Origin: Eubacteriales Family XIII. Incertae Sedis bacterium
GTDB lineage: Bacteria > Bacillota > Clostridia > Peptostreptococcales > Anaerovoracaceae
NCBI GenBank assembly: GCA_031266515.1
Contig: JAISAW010000087.1
Coordinates: 1-42,708 of the forward strand
Direction: 5' to 3'
Length of the DNA stretch: 42,708 bases
Under the pieces are notes generated by a model. It made no database searches, was not told where the DNA came from, and worked only from the letters and a program-made list of their open reading frames with translations. The position numbers were made by a program, and so were the translations under genes. Positions 16,789 through 26,400 of this stretch are shown here, one piece after another. Every line of letters begins with the position of its first letter. The stretch's first letter is position 1.

Positions 16789-17031
16789 TTACAGTTCTTT
16801 CAGCTCGCTGATGCACTTGCTGCATATGTTTTTGCCGCGTATGTTTGTGATGTCGTCCGCGTTTCCGCAGAAGATGCATGAAGGCTCATACTTTTTCAGC
16901 ATGATCGTATCCTTTTCGACGAATATTTCGAGGGGATCTTCTTTGCCTATGCCGAGCGTTCTCCTGAGTTCCATCGGGAGGACTATCCTGCCCAGTTCAT
17001 CAACTTTTCTTACTATACCAGTCGCTTTCAT
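16789..17031 (-). CDS. AbrB-type transition-state regulator with zinc ribbon
   Basis: The N-terminal swapped-hairpin DNA-binding domain is very close to AbrB: MKATGIVRKVDELGRIVLP followed by MELRRTLGI. The C-terminus has two Cys pairs (CIFCG and CSKC) forming a probable zinc ribbon, as in many clostridial AbrB-like proteins, instead of the AbrB multimerisation tail. Such proteins repress many post-exponential genes. I prefer the start at 17031, which has GAGG six bases upstream; an in-frame ATG at 17043 is the alternative. It is convergent with ricT and has its own promoter. Confidence 0.88.
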   Translation of the reverse strand: MKATGIVRKVDELGRIVLPMELRRTLGIGKEDPLEIFVEKDTIMLKKYEPSCIFCGNADDITNIRGKNICSKCISELKEL

Positions 17032-17090
17032 TGTCTGCCTCATTTCTTCTACCTTAGTTATAAAATATTAAATACATACGAATTATGGCA

Positions 17091-17119
17091 ATAATACCAT
17101 TTCTTGCCAGTTAATGCAA
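17091..17119 (-). promoter_or_regulatory. Promoter of the abrB-like gene
   Basis: On the minus strand TTGCAT and TATTAT are separated by 17 bases, about 60 bases before the start codon. The AT-rich leader between them and the gene could carry AbrB-type autoregulatory binding. Confidence 0.55.
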
Positions 17120-17169
17120 GCCCTCCCCAACATATAGTTGCATTTTTTTAAAGCCGCACAGCTGTTTGC

Positions 17170-17616
17170 TCAATTTCCGGAAGCTTTCTTTGAGGCTTTC
17201 TTCGGGGTTTCGCCGGAACTCTTCTTGCCCTCTTTCTCTTTCAGCCCTTCCGGCGCTTTCTCTTTTTCCTCCCCTGCCTCTTCTTCGGCTTTTTCCTTTT
17301 CCGCAGCCGCTGCAATATTCTTTATCGCCATGATAAGGCTTCCAACGGAAGAGGCAGCTTTGATTATGTTCTTGTTCCCTCTGATCTTGACGTTTGTCTC
17401 TTTGATCGTCTCCACCACGTCGTCGACCACTTCGTTGACCTGTTTGCTTCGCTCTGCGGCAATGTCCGTCATGACTTGCACGTCTGCGAGGATCCCGTTG
17501 ACGCCTTTCAGCGTCTTGATCATATTCGCAACCGCTACGGTGATAAACACGATAAGCACGACGCCTGCGATTATGAGAAGTGACAGTAATAAAAGTTTCA
17601 AATCCAATGTGACCAT
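17170..17616 (-). CDS. Membrane-anchored coiled-coil protein (YtxG/DUF948-like)
   Basis: The 148-residue protein has one N-terminal transmembrane segment (about 7-31), a predicted coiled coil with ADVQVMTDIAAERSKQVNEVV, and a low-complexity Lys/Glu/Ala tail (about 105-148). This layout resembles the YtxG/DUF948 group of small envelope proteins, but the resemblance is of architecture and I cannot claim a firm family. GGAGGT precedes the ATG at ideal distance. A TTGAAG-N17-CATAAT promoter lies upstream, so it is transcribed separately from the divergent murA. Confidence 0.7.
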   Translation of the reverse strand: MVTLDLKLLLLSLLIIAGVVLIVFITVAVANMIKTLKGVNGILADVQVMTDIAAERSKQVNEVVDDVVETIKETNVKIRGNKNIIKAASSVGSLIMAIKNIAAAAEKEKAEEEAGEEKEKAPEGLKEKEGKKSSGETPKKASKKASGN

Positions 17617-17656
17617 TGCGCTACCTCCGTGTCAGTCAAATATTACCAATTGCTAC

Positions 17657-17685
17657 ATTATGGCAAGTAATGGAAGCTACTTCAA
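17657..17685 (-). promoter_or_regulatory. Promoter of the coiled-coil membrane protein gene
   Basis: On the minus strand TTGAAG and CATAAT are spaced by 17 bases, ending about 40 bases before the start codon at 17616. Confidence 0.5.
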
Positions 17686-17981
17686 TCAGAAAATCGATTT
17701 TGTTAAATCAATGTTACCCTTTTGGCATATTCGAAGGGGTATTGGCTTCATGTAGTAAAATTGGAAACGCTTTTATTGCACCTGTGCTTGCCAGACAATG
17801 CGATGCGATAGTTTCATGCCGCAATTTGGCCGGAAGGTTTCATTGCTTTGGCACGTGCAGTGAAATGCGTCCAGACAGGCGGGTCTATAAGCAGGAAATA
17901 TCTTTGAGGCCGTTTCAGGGATCAGTGGGCGCTTGCCGTGCAGACGGAAACGGACAGCAGAATTTGAAAGTGAAAAACAAT
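17686..17981. other. Gap upstream of murA, no gene recognised
   Basis: The gap between the divergent coiled-coil gene and murA holds an open plus-strand frame continuous with murA, but it has no ribosome site and no MurA homology. It is probably leader DNA containing the murA promoter, which I could not place. Confidence 0.4.
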
Positions 17982-19265
17982 ATGTCGCAGAGCAGGATCG
18001 TCGTTGAAGGAGGCATTAGCCTGGCGGGAAAAGTTGGTATTTCCGGTTCGAAAAATGCGGTGTTGCCATTGCTTGCAGCCACAGTACTCACCGACGCGCC
18101 ATGCCTGGTCTCAAGTGTACCCGGGCTCAAGGACGTTGAAGTGATGAGCGAGATCCTGCGAAACCTCGGCTCGGAAGTCCACTTTGACGCAGAGGCTGGA
18201 GAGATAAGGACCCTGGCTACAGACATAGCGACGAGCGAAGCCCCCGCACACCTGGTCAAATCCATGAGGGCGTCAGTCGTCTGTATGGGCCCGATGCTTG
18301 CTCGCACAGGTGCCGCTTCTTTCCCTTTGCCGGGAGGCTGCGCCATAGGCGAGAGGCCGATAGACCTGCATATAAAGGGCTTCATGGCGCTGGGTGCGGA
18401 CATAGAGGTGAAGAGCGATGACAGCGGCGACGGCTTCGTGGAAGCGCGCTGCAAGAAACTGAAAGGTGCGGAAGTCTATCTCGACTTCGCGAGTGTGGGC
18501 GCCACCCAAAATATCATGATGGCCGCTTCTCTCGCCGAAGGGTTCACGATTATCGAAAATGCCGCGCAGGAACCCGAGGTGGTCGACCTCGCAAATTTTC
18601 TGCGGAAAATGGGCGCGAGGATCAAAGGCGCGGGGACCGATGTGATCAAGATAAAAGGGGTCGAAAAACTGCACGGCGCAGAGCACCACGTCATCCCCGA
18701 CAGGATAGAAGCAGGGACTTATATGCTTGCCGCCGCCATAAGCAGAGGCAATGTGCTGATCGACAATATGGTGCCGGACCACGTAGTGCCCATCACGGCC
18801 AAGCTAAGGGAGACGGGCGTCAGGATATCTGAAGAGAACGGGGGCGTCAGGGTAAAGGCGGACGAAGCCCTGCTGAGGATGACGGACATCAAGACGCTTC
18901 CTTATCCGGGATTCCCGACGGATATCCAGCCGCAATTCATGGCGTTCCTGTCGACGGTCAACGGCCCCAGCGCTGTGATTGAGACTGTATTTGAAAACAG
19001 GTTCATGCATGTCGCCGAGCTGAACAAGATGAACGCGAACATCATTGACGACGGGCGCAGGGCGATAGTAAAAGGAAACGCGAAGCTGAAGGGGGCAAAG
19101 GTGAGGGCGACAGACCTCAGGGCCGGCGCGGCGCTTGTAATAGCGGGGCTTGCGGCTGAGGGGACGACAGAGGTTTCCGATATATACCACATAGACCGCG
19201 GATATGAAGATATCGTCGGCAAACTGCGTTCGCTTGGTGCCTCAATAGAGAGGATCGATACCTGA
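17982..19265 (+). CDS. murA: UDP-GlcNAc 1-carboxyvinyltransferase MurA
   Basis: MurA transfers enolpyruvate from PEP to UDP-GlcNAc, the first committed peptidoglycan step. The 427-residue product has the inside-out barrel repeats, the N-terminal GSKNAVLPLLAA motif with the substrate-binding Lys-Asn pair, and the active-site loop LPGGCAIGERPIDLH with Cys at about 120, the fosfomycin target. GYEDIVGKLRSLGA ends the fold. I start at ATG 17982; GTG 17970 and TTG 17964 are in-frame alternatives because no clear ribosome site marks the start. The ORF track's extension to 17616 is not supported. Arg codons are mostly AGG, typical for the core part of the window. Confidence 0.95.
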   Translation: MSQSRIVVEGGISLAGKVGISGSKNAVLPLLAATVLTDAPCLVSSVPGLKDVEVMSEILRNLGSEVHFDAEAGEIRTLATDIATSEAPAHLVKSMRASVVCMGPMLARTGAASFPLPGGCAIGERPIDLHIKGFMALGADIEVKSDDSGDGFVEARCKKLKGAEVYLDFASVGATQNIMMAASLAEGFTIIENAAQEPEVVDLANFLRKMGARIKGAGTDVIKIKGVEKLHGAEHHVIPDRIEAGTYMLAAAISRGNVLIDNMVPDHVVPITAKLRETGVRISEENGGVRVKADEALLRMTDIKTLPYPGFPTDIQPQFMAFLSTVNGPSAVIETVFENRFMHVAELNKMNANIIDDGRRAIVKGNAKLKGAKVRATDLRAGAALVIAGLAAEGTTEVSDIYHIDRGYEDIVGKLRSLGASIERIDT

Positions 19266-19313
19266 GGATCCGCCGTAGAGGCTTGGATGTGGTTTCAGCC
19301 CTGGATTTTGGCC

Positions 19314-19619
19314 CTATGCGGGCTCGGAATCATATACGGGTTCTTCAGTCTCTTCCTCAAGCCCCGAAAGCTGTTTTTCGTACTCTGAAAAGATGGCGTC
19401 CCTTATACGGCTTCTCATCTCGGAGCAGAGGGGATGCGCTACGTCGCGGTATTCACCTTCGCCAATTTTCCTGCTGGGCATCGCCAGGAAGGTCCCGTTT
19501 TGCCCTTCGATGATCTTGATGTCGTGAACGACGAACTCTCCGTCAAATGTGACTGACGCCACCGCTTTCATCTTGCGGTCGTCATCTGTGATGCGAAGCC
19601 TGACATCTGTTATATTCAT
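19314..19619 (-). CDS. spoVG: Septation/RNA-binding regulator SpoVG
   Basis: SpoVG is a small conserved nucleic-acid-binding regulator linked to septation and sporulation control. The N-terminus [14 protein letters not shown] with [23 protein letters not shown] and the [10 protein letters not shown] segment are diagnostic. The 101-residue length is normal and the C-terminus is acidic and variable. AAGGGGAT lies just before the ATG. It is divergent from murC and convergent with murA; in other Bacillota it is usually on the same strand as glmU and prs, so orientation differs here. Confidence 0.95.
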   Translation of the reverse strand: MNITDVRLRITDDDRKMKAVASVTFDGEFVVHDIKIIEGQNGTFLAMPSRKIGEGEYRDVAHPLCSEMRSRIRDAIFSEYEKQLSGLEEETEEPVYDSEPA

Positions 19620-19688
19620 GATAATATCCCCTTGCGGTCAAAACCGCCTCCTTGCGTCTCGCCCCCTGTAGATGCATTAGCGAGTTGC

Positions 19689-19720
19689 TTCATTATAGCA
19701 TTCTCTTATGCTATAATCAA
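19689..19720. promoter_or_regulatory. Overlapping divergent promoters of spoVG and murC
   Basis: A perfect 10-bp inverted repeat (ATTATAGCAT and ATGCTATAAT, 6-base loop) places a TATAAT on each strand. The minus-strand box pairs with TTGATT at 17 bases (spoVG). The plus-strand box pairs with a weaker TTCATT at 17 bases (murC). The two promoters occupy the same DNA, so polymerase binding should be mutually exclusive. Confidence 0.6.
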
Positions 19721-19782
19721 AGCAATGTGAAATCCCTTTCACACATCACGTCGGCAAAAATGAGGCAGGAAATGAGAAAAGA

Positions 19783-21174
19783 ATGATCGAATTATCGAAC
19801 ATACGTCACGTTCATTGCGTGGGAATAGGCGGTATCGGGTTATCCGCAATCGCAGAGATACTGCTAAGCAGAGGATACGAAGTATCAGGCTCGGACATGA
19901 AGGCGAGCGATACCACAAGCAGGCTGAAAGGCAAGGGCGCGACGGTATTCCTGGGACATGACAAGATGAACGTCGGCGATGCAGACCTGCTCGTCTATAC
20001 ATCGGCAGCATCGCGCGACAACCCCGAAATAACAGAAGCCATTGATAGAAATATTCCCGCAGTCAGCCGCGCCGAGCTGCTCGGGACGCTGATGGAAGGC
20101 GCGAAAAACAGCATTGCCGTTGCGGGCACGCACGGAAAGACCACGACAACCTCGATGGTTTCCCTGATACTCAACGATGCGGGTTTCGACCCGACCATAC
20201 TTGTAGGGGGGAACCTGGCGCAGATCGAAGGCAATGTCCGCTCCGGCGGAAACGAATATTTCGTCACTGAAGCGTGCGAGTACATGGACAGTTTCCTTGA
20301 ATTACGTCCCAAATATGCCATAGTCCTGAATATCGATACAGACCATCTTGACTATTTCAAGGACCTCGACCATATCGTAAATTCATTCATGCGTTTCATC
20401 GATCTTGTGCCGAAGGACGGCGCGATATTTGCGTATGACTCAAACCCTCTTGTCAGCAGCCTCATAAAGGGCATAGACAAGAGGGTCGTCACGTTCGGTT
20501 TCCATGATGACTGCGACGTCTACGCGTCAAACATCAAATTCAGCGAGGAAGGCATGCCCGGGTTTGACCTGCACTCCGGCGGCCTCGGCCTCGGCCGTAT
20601 AGAATTGAAGATACCCGGCGAGCACAACATAGCGAATGCGCTTGCGGCTTTTTCATGCTGTGCGCATATAGGCGTCGCGGACGAAAAGATAAAAGAGACG
20701 CTGGAGGGCTTCACCGGCACGCAGAGGCGCTTCGATATCCAGGGCTACACCAGGGGAGGCGTCAAGATCGTCGACGACTATGCCCATCACCCTGCTGAGA
20801 TCACAGCGACCATCAAAGCTGCAAAAAACGTCCCTCATGAGAAGATGTGGGTGCTCTTTCAGCCGCATACATACACGAGGACTATCGCGCTCCACGATGA
20901 TTTTGCCGAAGCCCTGCTGCAAAGCGACCGTGTGGTGCTGGCCGAGATATATGCTGCGAGGGAAAAGAATATCCACAAGATAAGCTCAAGGTCCCTTGTC
21001 GACAAAATCAGGAAACTCGACCCCTCCAAAGAGGTGTATTACTTCAATGATTTCAGCGACATCGCAGCCTTCGTTCTGAACAATGCGGGAGAGGGCGACC
21101 TTGTCATCACCATGGGCGCGGGTGACATATATAAGGTAGGGGAGACGATACTTGAAATCGACGGCGGCACCTGA
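19783..21174 (+). CDS. murC: UDP-N-acetylmuramate-L-alanine ligase MurC
   Basis: MurC adds L-Ala to UDP-MurNAc with ATP. The 463-residue protein starts with a Rossmann-type [15 protein letters not shown] motif. It has the ATP loop [11 protein letters not shown] near residue 114, the EACEY metal/lysine region, and the Mur ligase C-terminal domain with [10 protein letters not shown] and FQPHTYTR. It is transcribed divergently from spoVG. The start at ATG 19783 follows GAGGCAGGAAATGAG. Confidence 0.96.
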   Translation: MIELSNIRHVHCVGIGGIGLSAIAEILLSRGYEVSGSDMKASDTTSRLKGKGATVFLGHDKMNVGDADLLVYTSAASRDNPEITEAIDRNIPAVSRAELLGTLMEGAKNSIAVAGTHGKTTTTSMVSLILNDAGFDPTILVGGNLAQIEGNVRSGGNEYFVTEACEYMDSFLELRPKYAIVLNIDTDHLDYFKDLDHIVNSFMRFIDLVPKDGAIFAYDSNPLVSSLIKGIDKRVVTFGFHDDCDVYASNIKFSEEGMPGFDLHSGGLGLGRIELKIPGEHNIANALAAFSCCAHIGVADEKIKETLEGFTGTQRRFDIQGYTRGGVKIVDDYAHHPAEITATIKAAKNVPHEKMWVLFQPHTYTRTIALHDDFAEALLQSDRVVLAEIYAAREKNIHKISSRSLVDKIRKLDPSKEVYYFNDFSDIAAFVLNNAGEGDLVITMGAGDIYKVGETILEIDGGT

Positions 21175-21257
21175 GGCGGATCCGGCATCGGCCGGAAAAG
21201 GCAGGTGCCCAGTGGCGCCAGGGAGTTATCAGATCATCGAACCAGAGGAAAGCGGTT

Positions 21258-21917
21258 ATGGACAGGCAGAAAGAAATAAATTTGTCGTTTGCGGAAAAAG
21301 GCGTGATTTTTGAGGATATACACAATGCTTATATAGAAGAAGGCGTGACTATAGGGAGCGGGACGTACATCGGGCCCGGCGTCATCATCAAAGGCGGGAC
21401 GGCTATAGGGAAAGGCTGCCGTTTCCCGCAAGGCGGCAGGATAGAGGGCTCCGAGATAGGCGATGGCGTCACCATCGACAATTCAGTGGTGCTTGAAAGC
21501 AGCATAGGCGACGGTACAGGAATAGGCCCGTTCGCGTACGTCAGGCCCGGGAGCAGGATCGGCGGAAATGTGAGGATTGGAGACTTCGTAGAAATAAAAA
21601 ACTCCACGATCGGGGACGGCTCCAAGGCGAGCCACCTCACTTATGTGGGCGATGCGGACCTTGGGCAAAATGTGAACCTCGGCTGTGGCGTGGTGTTTGT
21701 GAATTACGACGGCAGGGAGAAACACCGCTCGGCCGTCGGCGACGGGGCGTTCATAGGATGCAATGTGAATATCATCTCCCCGGTGCATATCGGCGAAGGC
21801 GCATACATTGCGGCAGGTACGACAGTGACGCGCGATGTCCCCGCAGGGGCGCTTGCGATAGCGAGAAGCGAGATGGTGGTAAAAGAAGGCTGGACTGCAA
21901 GGAAAGGCTATCGGTAG
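21258..21917 (+). CDS. glmU: Stand-alone GlmU C-terminal acetyltransferase
   Basis: This 219-residue left-handed beta-helix protein matches only the C-terminal half of GlmU, which acetylates glucosamine-1-phosphate with acetyl-CoA. Active-site segments are intact: [28 protein letters not shown] and VNYDGREKH, then [22 protein letters not shown] and VVKEGW. The uridylyltransferase half is absent, and only 83 bases separate this gene from murC, so it is not merely frameshifted off here. AGAGGAAAG lies before ATG 21258. The position just before prs and pth is where full-length glmU normally sits. UDP-GlcNAc formation would need a separate uridylyltransferase elsewhere. A different acetyl acceptor is possible. 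Confidence 0.88.
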   Translation: MDRQKEINLSFAEKGVIFEDIHNAYIEEGVTIGSGTYIGPGVIIKGGTAIGKGCRFPQGGRIEGSEIGDGVTIDNSVVLESSIGDGTGIGPFAYVRPGSRIGGNVRIGDFVEIKNSTIGDGSKASHLTYVGDADLGQNVNLGCGVVFVNYDGREKHRSAVGDGAFIGCNVNIISPVHIGEGAYIAAGTTVTRDVPAGALAIARSEMVVKEGWTARKGYR

Positions 21918-21944
21918 TAAAGAGTAAGGAGATTATGATCTGAG

Positions 21945-22895
21945 ATGAAAATGAACAATGCTCCCGAGTACAAGATTTTCACAGGTAACTCAAACAAGAA
22001 GCTGGCGGATGAGATAGCTTCCGAGATAGGGAAACCGCTTGGGAGGGTGGTCATTGACAGGTTCAAAGACGGTGAGATTTCAGTAAGTATTTTCGAAACA
22101 GTCAGAGGCAAAGATGTTTACCTCATCCAATCGACAAGCGAGCCCGTAAACGAAAACCTCATGGAGCTCCTCATCCTCATCGATGCTATGAAGAGGGCTT
22201 CCGCAAACAAGATCAACGCGGTGATACCGTATTTCGGCTATGCGAGGCAGGATAGAAAGGCGAAGGCCAGGGATCCCATCACAGCGAAGCTCGTGGCGAA
22301 CCTGCTGACCGCGGCGGGGGCTGACCGGGTGGTGACCATGGATCTCCACGCCGACCAGATACAGGGGTTTTTCGACATCCCGATAGACAACCTCCAGGGG
22401 CTTCCCATCCTCATCAAATACTTCAAAAGGAAAAAAATAAAAGACCTGGTGGTCGTTTCGCCGGACCACGGCAGCGTGAAACGCGCGCGCGCGATGGCCC
22501 TGCCGTTTGAAGCCCCTATCGCCATCATCGACAAGAGGCGCCCGAAAGCAAATGCCGTCGAGATAATGAACGTGGTCGGGGAGATCAAAGGCAAAAACTG
22601 CATACTTGTAGACGATATGATAGACACCGCCGGCACGATAACCGCAGCCGCCAACCAGCTCATAAAGATGGGTGCGAAGGATGTCTACGCCTGCGCCTCC
22701 CATGGAGTGCTTTCAGGGCCCGCGATCAAGAGCATCAAAAAATGCGCCATCAAAGAGATGGTGCTGCTCGACACCATCCAGATCCCCGAAAAGAAATTGA
22801 TCGACAAGATAACAGTGCTCTCGGTAGCACGGCTGTTTTCGGATGCGATGACGAATATCCTGAACAACGAATCTGTGAGCAAGCTGTTTGTATGA
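21945..22895 (+). CDS. prs: Ribose-phosphate pyrophosphokinase
   Basis: Prs makes PRPP from ribose-5-phosphate and ATP. The 316-residue protein contains the KIFTGNSNKKLADEIA start, RQDRKAKARDPITAKLVANL, the metal-binding MDLHADQIQGFF and the PRPP loop VDDMIDTAGTI. AAGGAG is 13 bases before ATG 21945, and a two-codon ATG-ATC-TGA frame lies between them. pth follows after 19 bases. Confidence 0.97.
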   Translation: MKMNNAPEYKIFTGNSNKKLADEIASEIGKPLGRVVIDRFKDGEISVSIFETVRGKDVYLIQSTSEPVNENLMELLILIDAMKRASANKINAVIPYFGYARQDRKAKARDPITAKLVANLLTAAGADRVVTMDLHADQIQGFFDIPIDNLQGLPILIKYFKRKKIKDLVVVSPDHGSVKRARAMALPFEAPIAIIDKRRPKANAVEIMNVVGEIKGKNCILVDDMIDTAGTITAAANQLIKMGAKDVYACASHGVLSGPAIKSIKKCAIKEMVLLDTIQIPEKKLIDKITVLSVARLFSDAMTNILNNESVSKLFV

Positions 22896-22914
22896 GGCGT
22901 CCTGAAGCAGGCAT

Positions 22915-23478
22915 ATGATATTTGTGATTGGCCTTGGAAACCCAGGCAGAGAATATGAAAACACCAGGCACAACCTCGGCTTCATTACGATAGACCGTCT
23001 GGCTGAACGGCATGATATCAAGGTATCAAAGCTGAAGCACAAGGCACTCACAGGGACAGGGATGATATCCGGAAGCAAGGCCATGCTTGTAAAACCGCAG
23101 ACTTACATGAACCTTTCAGGCGAGACGGTGAGATCCCTCATCCATTACTATGGCGCGCGGCCCGAAGACATCATCATCATCTACGACGATGTGGACATTC
23201 CCACAGGATCCCTTCGGATCCGGAAAAAGGGCAGCGCAGGCTCACACAACGGGATGAAAAGCGTGATCTACCATATAGGCGACGATTCGTTCGCAAGGTA
23301 CCGCATAGGGATAGGAAAACAGGACAGAGGCCGGCAGCCGCTGAGGGACTATGTCCTGGGCGGGTTTTCGCCGGATGATACGGTGCCGTTGAGGGACGCT
23401 GTGGACAGGTGCGCCCGCGCGATAGAGGAACAGATCGCGAACGGTGTGGACGCCGCTATGCAAAAGTACAATGGGTGA
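22915..23478 (+). CDS. pth: Peptidyl-tRNA hydrolase
   Basis: Pth frees tRNA from peptidyl-tRNA that drops off ribosomes. The 187-residue protein starts IFVIGLGNPGREYENTRHNLGF, carrying the catalytic His, and has KPQTYMNLSG, YDDVDIPTG and GSAGSHNGMKS. All key residues are present. The mfd start codon lies 8 bases inside its 3' end. Confidence 0.97.
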   Translation: MIFVIGLGNPGREYENTRHNLGFITIDRLAERHDIKVSKLKHKALTGTGMISGSKAMLVKPQTYMNLSGETVRSLIHYYGARPEDIIIIYDDVDIPTGSLRIRKKGSAGSHNGMKSVIYHIGDDSFARYRIGIGKQDRGRQPLRDYVLGGFSPDDTVPLRDAVDRCARAIEEQIANGVDAAMQKYNG

Positions 23479-26400
23479 AAAAACCAGGCTCACAGGCCTT
23501 TCAGATCTTCAATCCGTCCCCGTCATCGCAGAAATGGCCAGGGAATTGGTGCAGGCCCGTGAAGAGGGCGTGTCGGTGCCCCCAAATATACTCATCGTGA
23601 CTGCGACTGCGGCAGCAGCGGCTTCTTTCGCGAAAAACTACGAGTACTTTTCCGGCCAAAGCGCAGTGGCGCTGCCCGAAGACGACGCTCCGTTTCAAAG
23701 ATATGAGGCGAAGAGCAGCGAGCTTGCGGTCGCCACTCTTGCCGCAGAGTCAACCTTTGCGTCAATGAGCGGCGTACCTGTGATAGCGCCGGTTTCCGCC
23801 GCCATCAAACTCACTGAAACCCCGGATGCATACAGAGAAGGAGAGGTCAAAATAACGGTTGGCGACGGCCTTAGCATTGAAAGACTCAGGGAAAGGCTTG
23901 CCGCAGCCGGCTACAGGGGAGAACATTTCACGGAAAATCCGGGCGAAGCAAGCACAAGGGGCGGGATAGTTGATATCTTTCCCATGCAGGCGGACAGCCC
24001 ATACAGGATAGAGTTTTTCGGGAACGTGGTCGACAGTATCAGAAGCTATGACCCTGAAACCCAACTTGCCACTGGGAAGGTTGAGTCGGTGACTGTCTCT
24101 GCAGCGTTTCAGAAAGGGCTCGGGGCAGAGGCTGGACCTCGCGGAAAGGGCGTCCCGCTTTTTTATCACGCAGGAAGCGATGCGATTGTTTTTGTCATCG
24201 ACCCGACCCGTATCGAATCCGTGCTCGACATGAGGAGGCGCGAGGCGGAAGACGATTTCCTCATGCTGCTTGAGAAGGGCGAGGTGGACAGTGAGGACCT
24301 GGAAATGCTCCCGGGCAAGGACGAATACGATGAGTTGCTTGGCTTTGCGGGGACCCTTACGGTGGTCGAGCCTTACACAAACCTCCCGGAGAACCGCTAC
24401 CCCGGCTTTGCCGCCACCCGCGAATACAGGGCAAGCACACCGGCACCGCTCTTCGGACAGATGGATCTCCTTGCTGCGGAACTGAAAAGATACCGAAGGC
24501 TTCACTATGATACGGTGCTTGTCTGCGGGACGCCCGGCCGCGCGGAGAAACTAAAAGATTTTCTCGACCAGAAAAATTTGTCCGGTGCGGCCGCAGTGGC
24601 CCTCGGCGAGATATCGGGCAGCATCGAAATAGAAAGCCTGAAAAAAGTATGGCTCAGCGATGCGGATATCTACGCGACAGGCAAGAAGGCCCGGCGACCG
24701 CGCATCAGGGACGGGGAAAAGATCAAGGCCTTTTCGGATATATCCCATGGGGACTACGTCGTCCACGAGAGATACGGGATAGGCGTATACCGGGGGCTCA
24801 GGACGATAACGGCGGACGGCAAAGACAAGGATTTTTTGACTATAGCCTACACGGGCACTGATGTGCTCTATATACCCGTGGACCAGATTTCCGAGGTGCA
24901 GAGATATATCGGCAGCGGCGAGAGGAAACCGAAAATCAGCCGTCTCGGCACGGACGAGTGGGTGAACACAAAGAAGAGGGTGCAGCGTGAGATCGAGGAG
25001 TACGCCACGGAGCTTTTGGCTGTTGCGGCGCGAAGGAAGCTGGCGAAGGGTTTTTCTTTCGAGGAAAGCTCACCGTGGCAGGGGGAGTTTGAGGACCGTT
25101 TCCCATACGAGCCGACCCCCGACCAGCAGAGATGCTTTGAGTCCGTCGCCAGGGCCATGGCCCAGGAATACCCGATGGACATGCTTATCTGTGGGGATGT
25201 CGGCTATGGCAAAACGGAGGTCGCGCTTAGAGCCGCATTCAGGGCGGTGATGAACGGGAAGCAGGTCGCGATGCTCGTACCGACTACGATACTTGCCGCG
25301 CAGCACGGAAGGACTTTCGAAGAACGGTTCAAAGGGTTTCCCGCAAAGGTGAAGACCCTCTCGAGGTTCCTCTCTTTTTCGGAAAAAAAGGTGCTTATCG
25401 CCGGATTGAAAACAGGCGAAATCGACGTGGTGATAGGGACTCATGCCCTGCTCGGCAAAAATGTCGGGTTCAAAGACCTCGGGCTGCTGGTCATAGATGA
25501 GGAGCAGCGCTTCGGCGTGAAGCACAAAGAAAAGGTCAAAGCCCTGAAAGCGGGGGTCGATGTCATCACGCTCACGGCGACGCCCATCCCCAGGACGCTT
25601 CAGATGTCGCTGACGGGGATGAGGGATATGGAGCTTATCGCCGACCCGCCGGACGAGCGCCTTCCTGTGAGGACGTATGTGGCAGAGGAGAATGAGGAAA
25701 CCATGGCAGAGAGCATCCGCCGTGAGCTTGACAGGGGCGGCCAGGCATATGTGGTCTTCAACAGGATAAGCGGCATTGACAGGGTGGCGGGAAGGCTCTC
25801 GGAGCTCGTTCCCGAAGCGCGTTTCGGAGTCTGCCACGCGGCTATGCACAGCCGTGAGATCGAGAGGCTAATGCTTGATTTCCTGGCGGGCGATTTCGAT
25901 GTGCTTGTTTCGACTTCGATCATCGAGTCCGGCCTTGACATCCCGAATGTGAACACAATATTGATAATGGATTCTGACAGGTTCGGCCTCACCCAGCTCT
26001 ACCAACTGCGGGGCAGGGTCGGCAGGATGAACAGGACAGCTTTCGCCTGGCTGCTTTACAGGAGAGACAAGATCCTGACCGAGAGTGCGGAGAAAAGGCT
26101 CAAAGCCATCAGGGAATTCACTGAATTTGGAGCCGGATTCAAGATCGCGATGAAGGACCTTGAGATGCGCGGCGCAGGAAACCTGCTCGGGGTCAGCCAG
26201 AGCGGGCATATGGTTTCTGTCGGCTTCGAGTACTACTGCAAGATGCTCGACGAAGCAGTCAGGATCCTCGGAGGGGAAAATGCGGAAGGGCTGCCGCCGG
26301 GCGACAAGAGGGATATGAAAGTCCGGTTTGACCTGCCGGCGTCAATTCCCGAAAGCTATGTGGACGACGAAGTGGTGAAGCTGCTTCTGTACAACAAAAT

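Noticed and set aside
17616-17981. N-terminal extension of murA
   Set aside because: No ribosome site or MurA similarity before 17982; the frame is open by chance.
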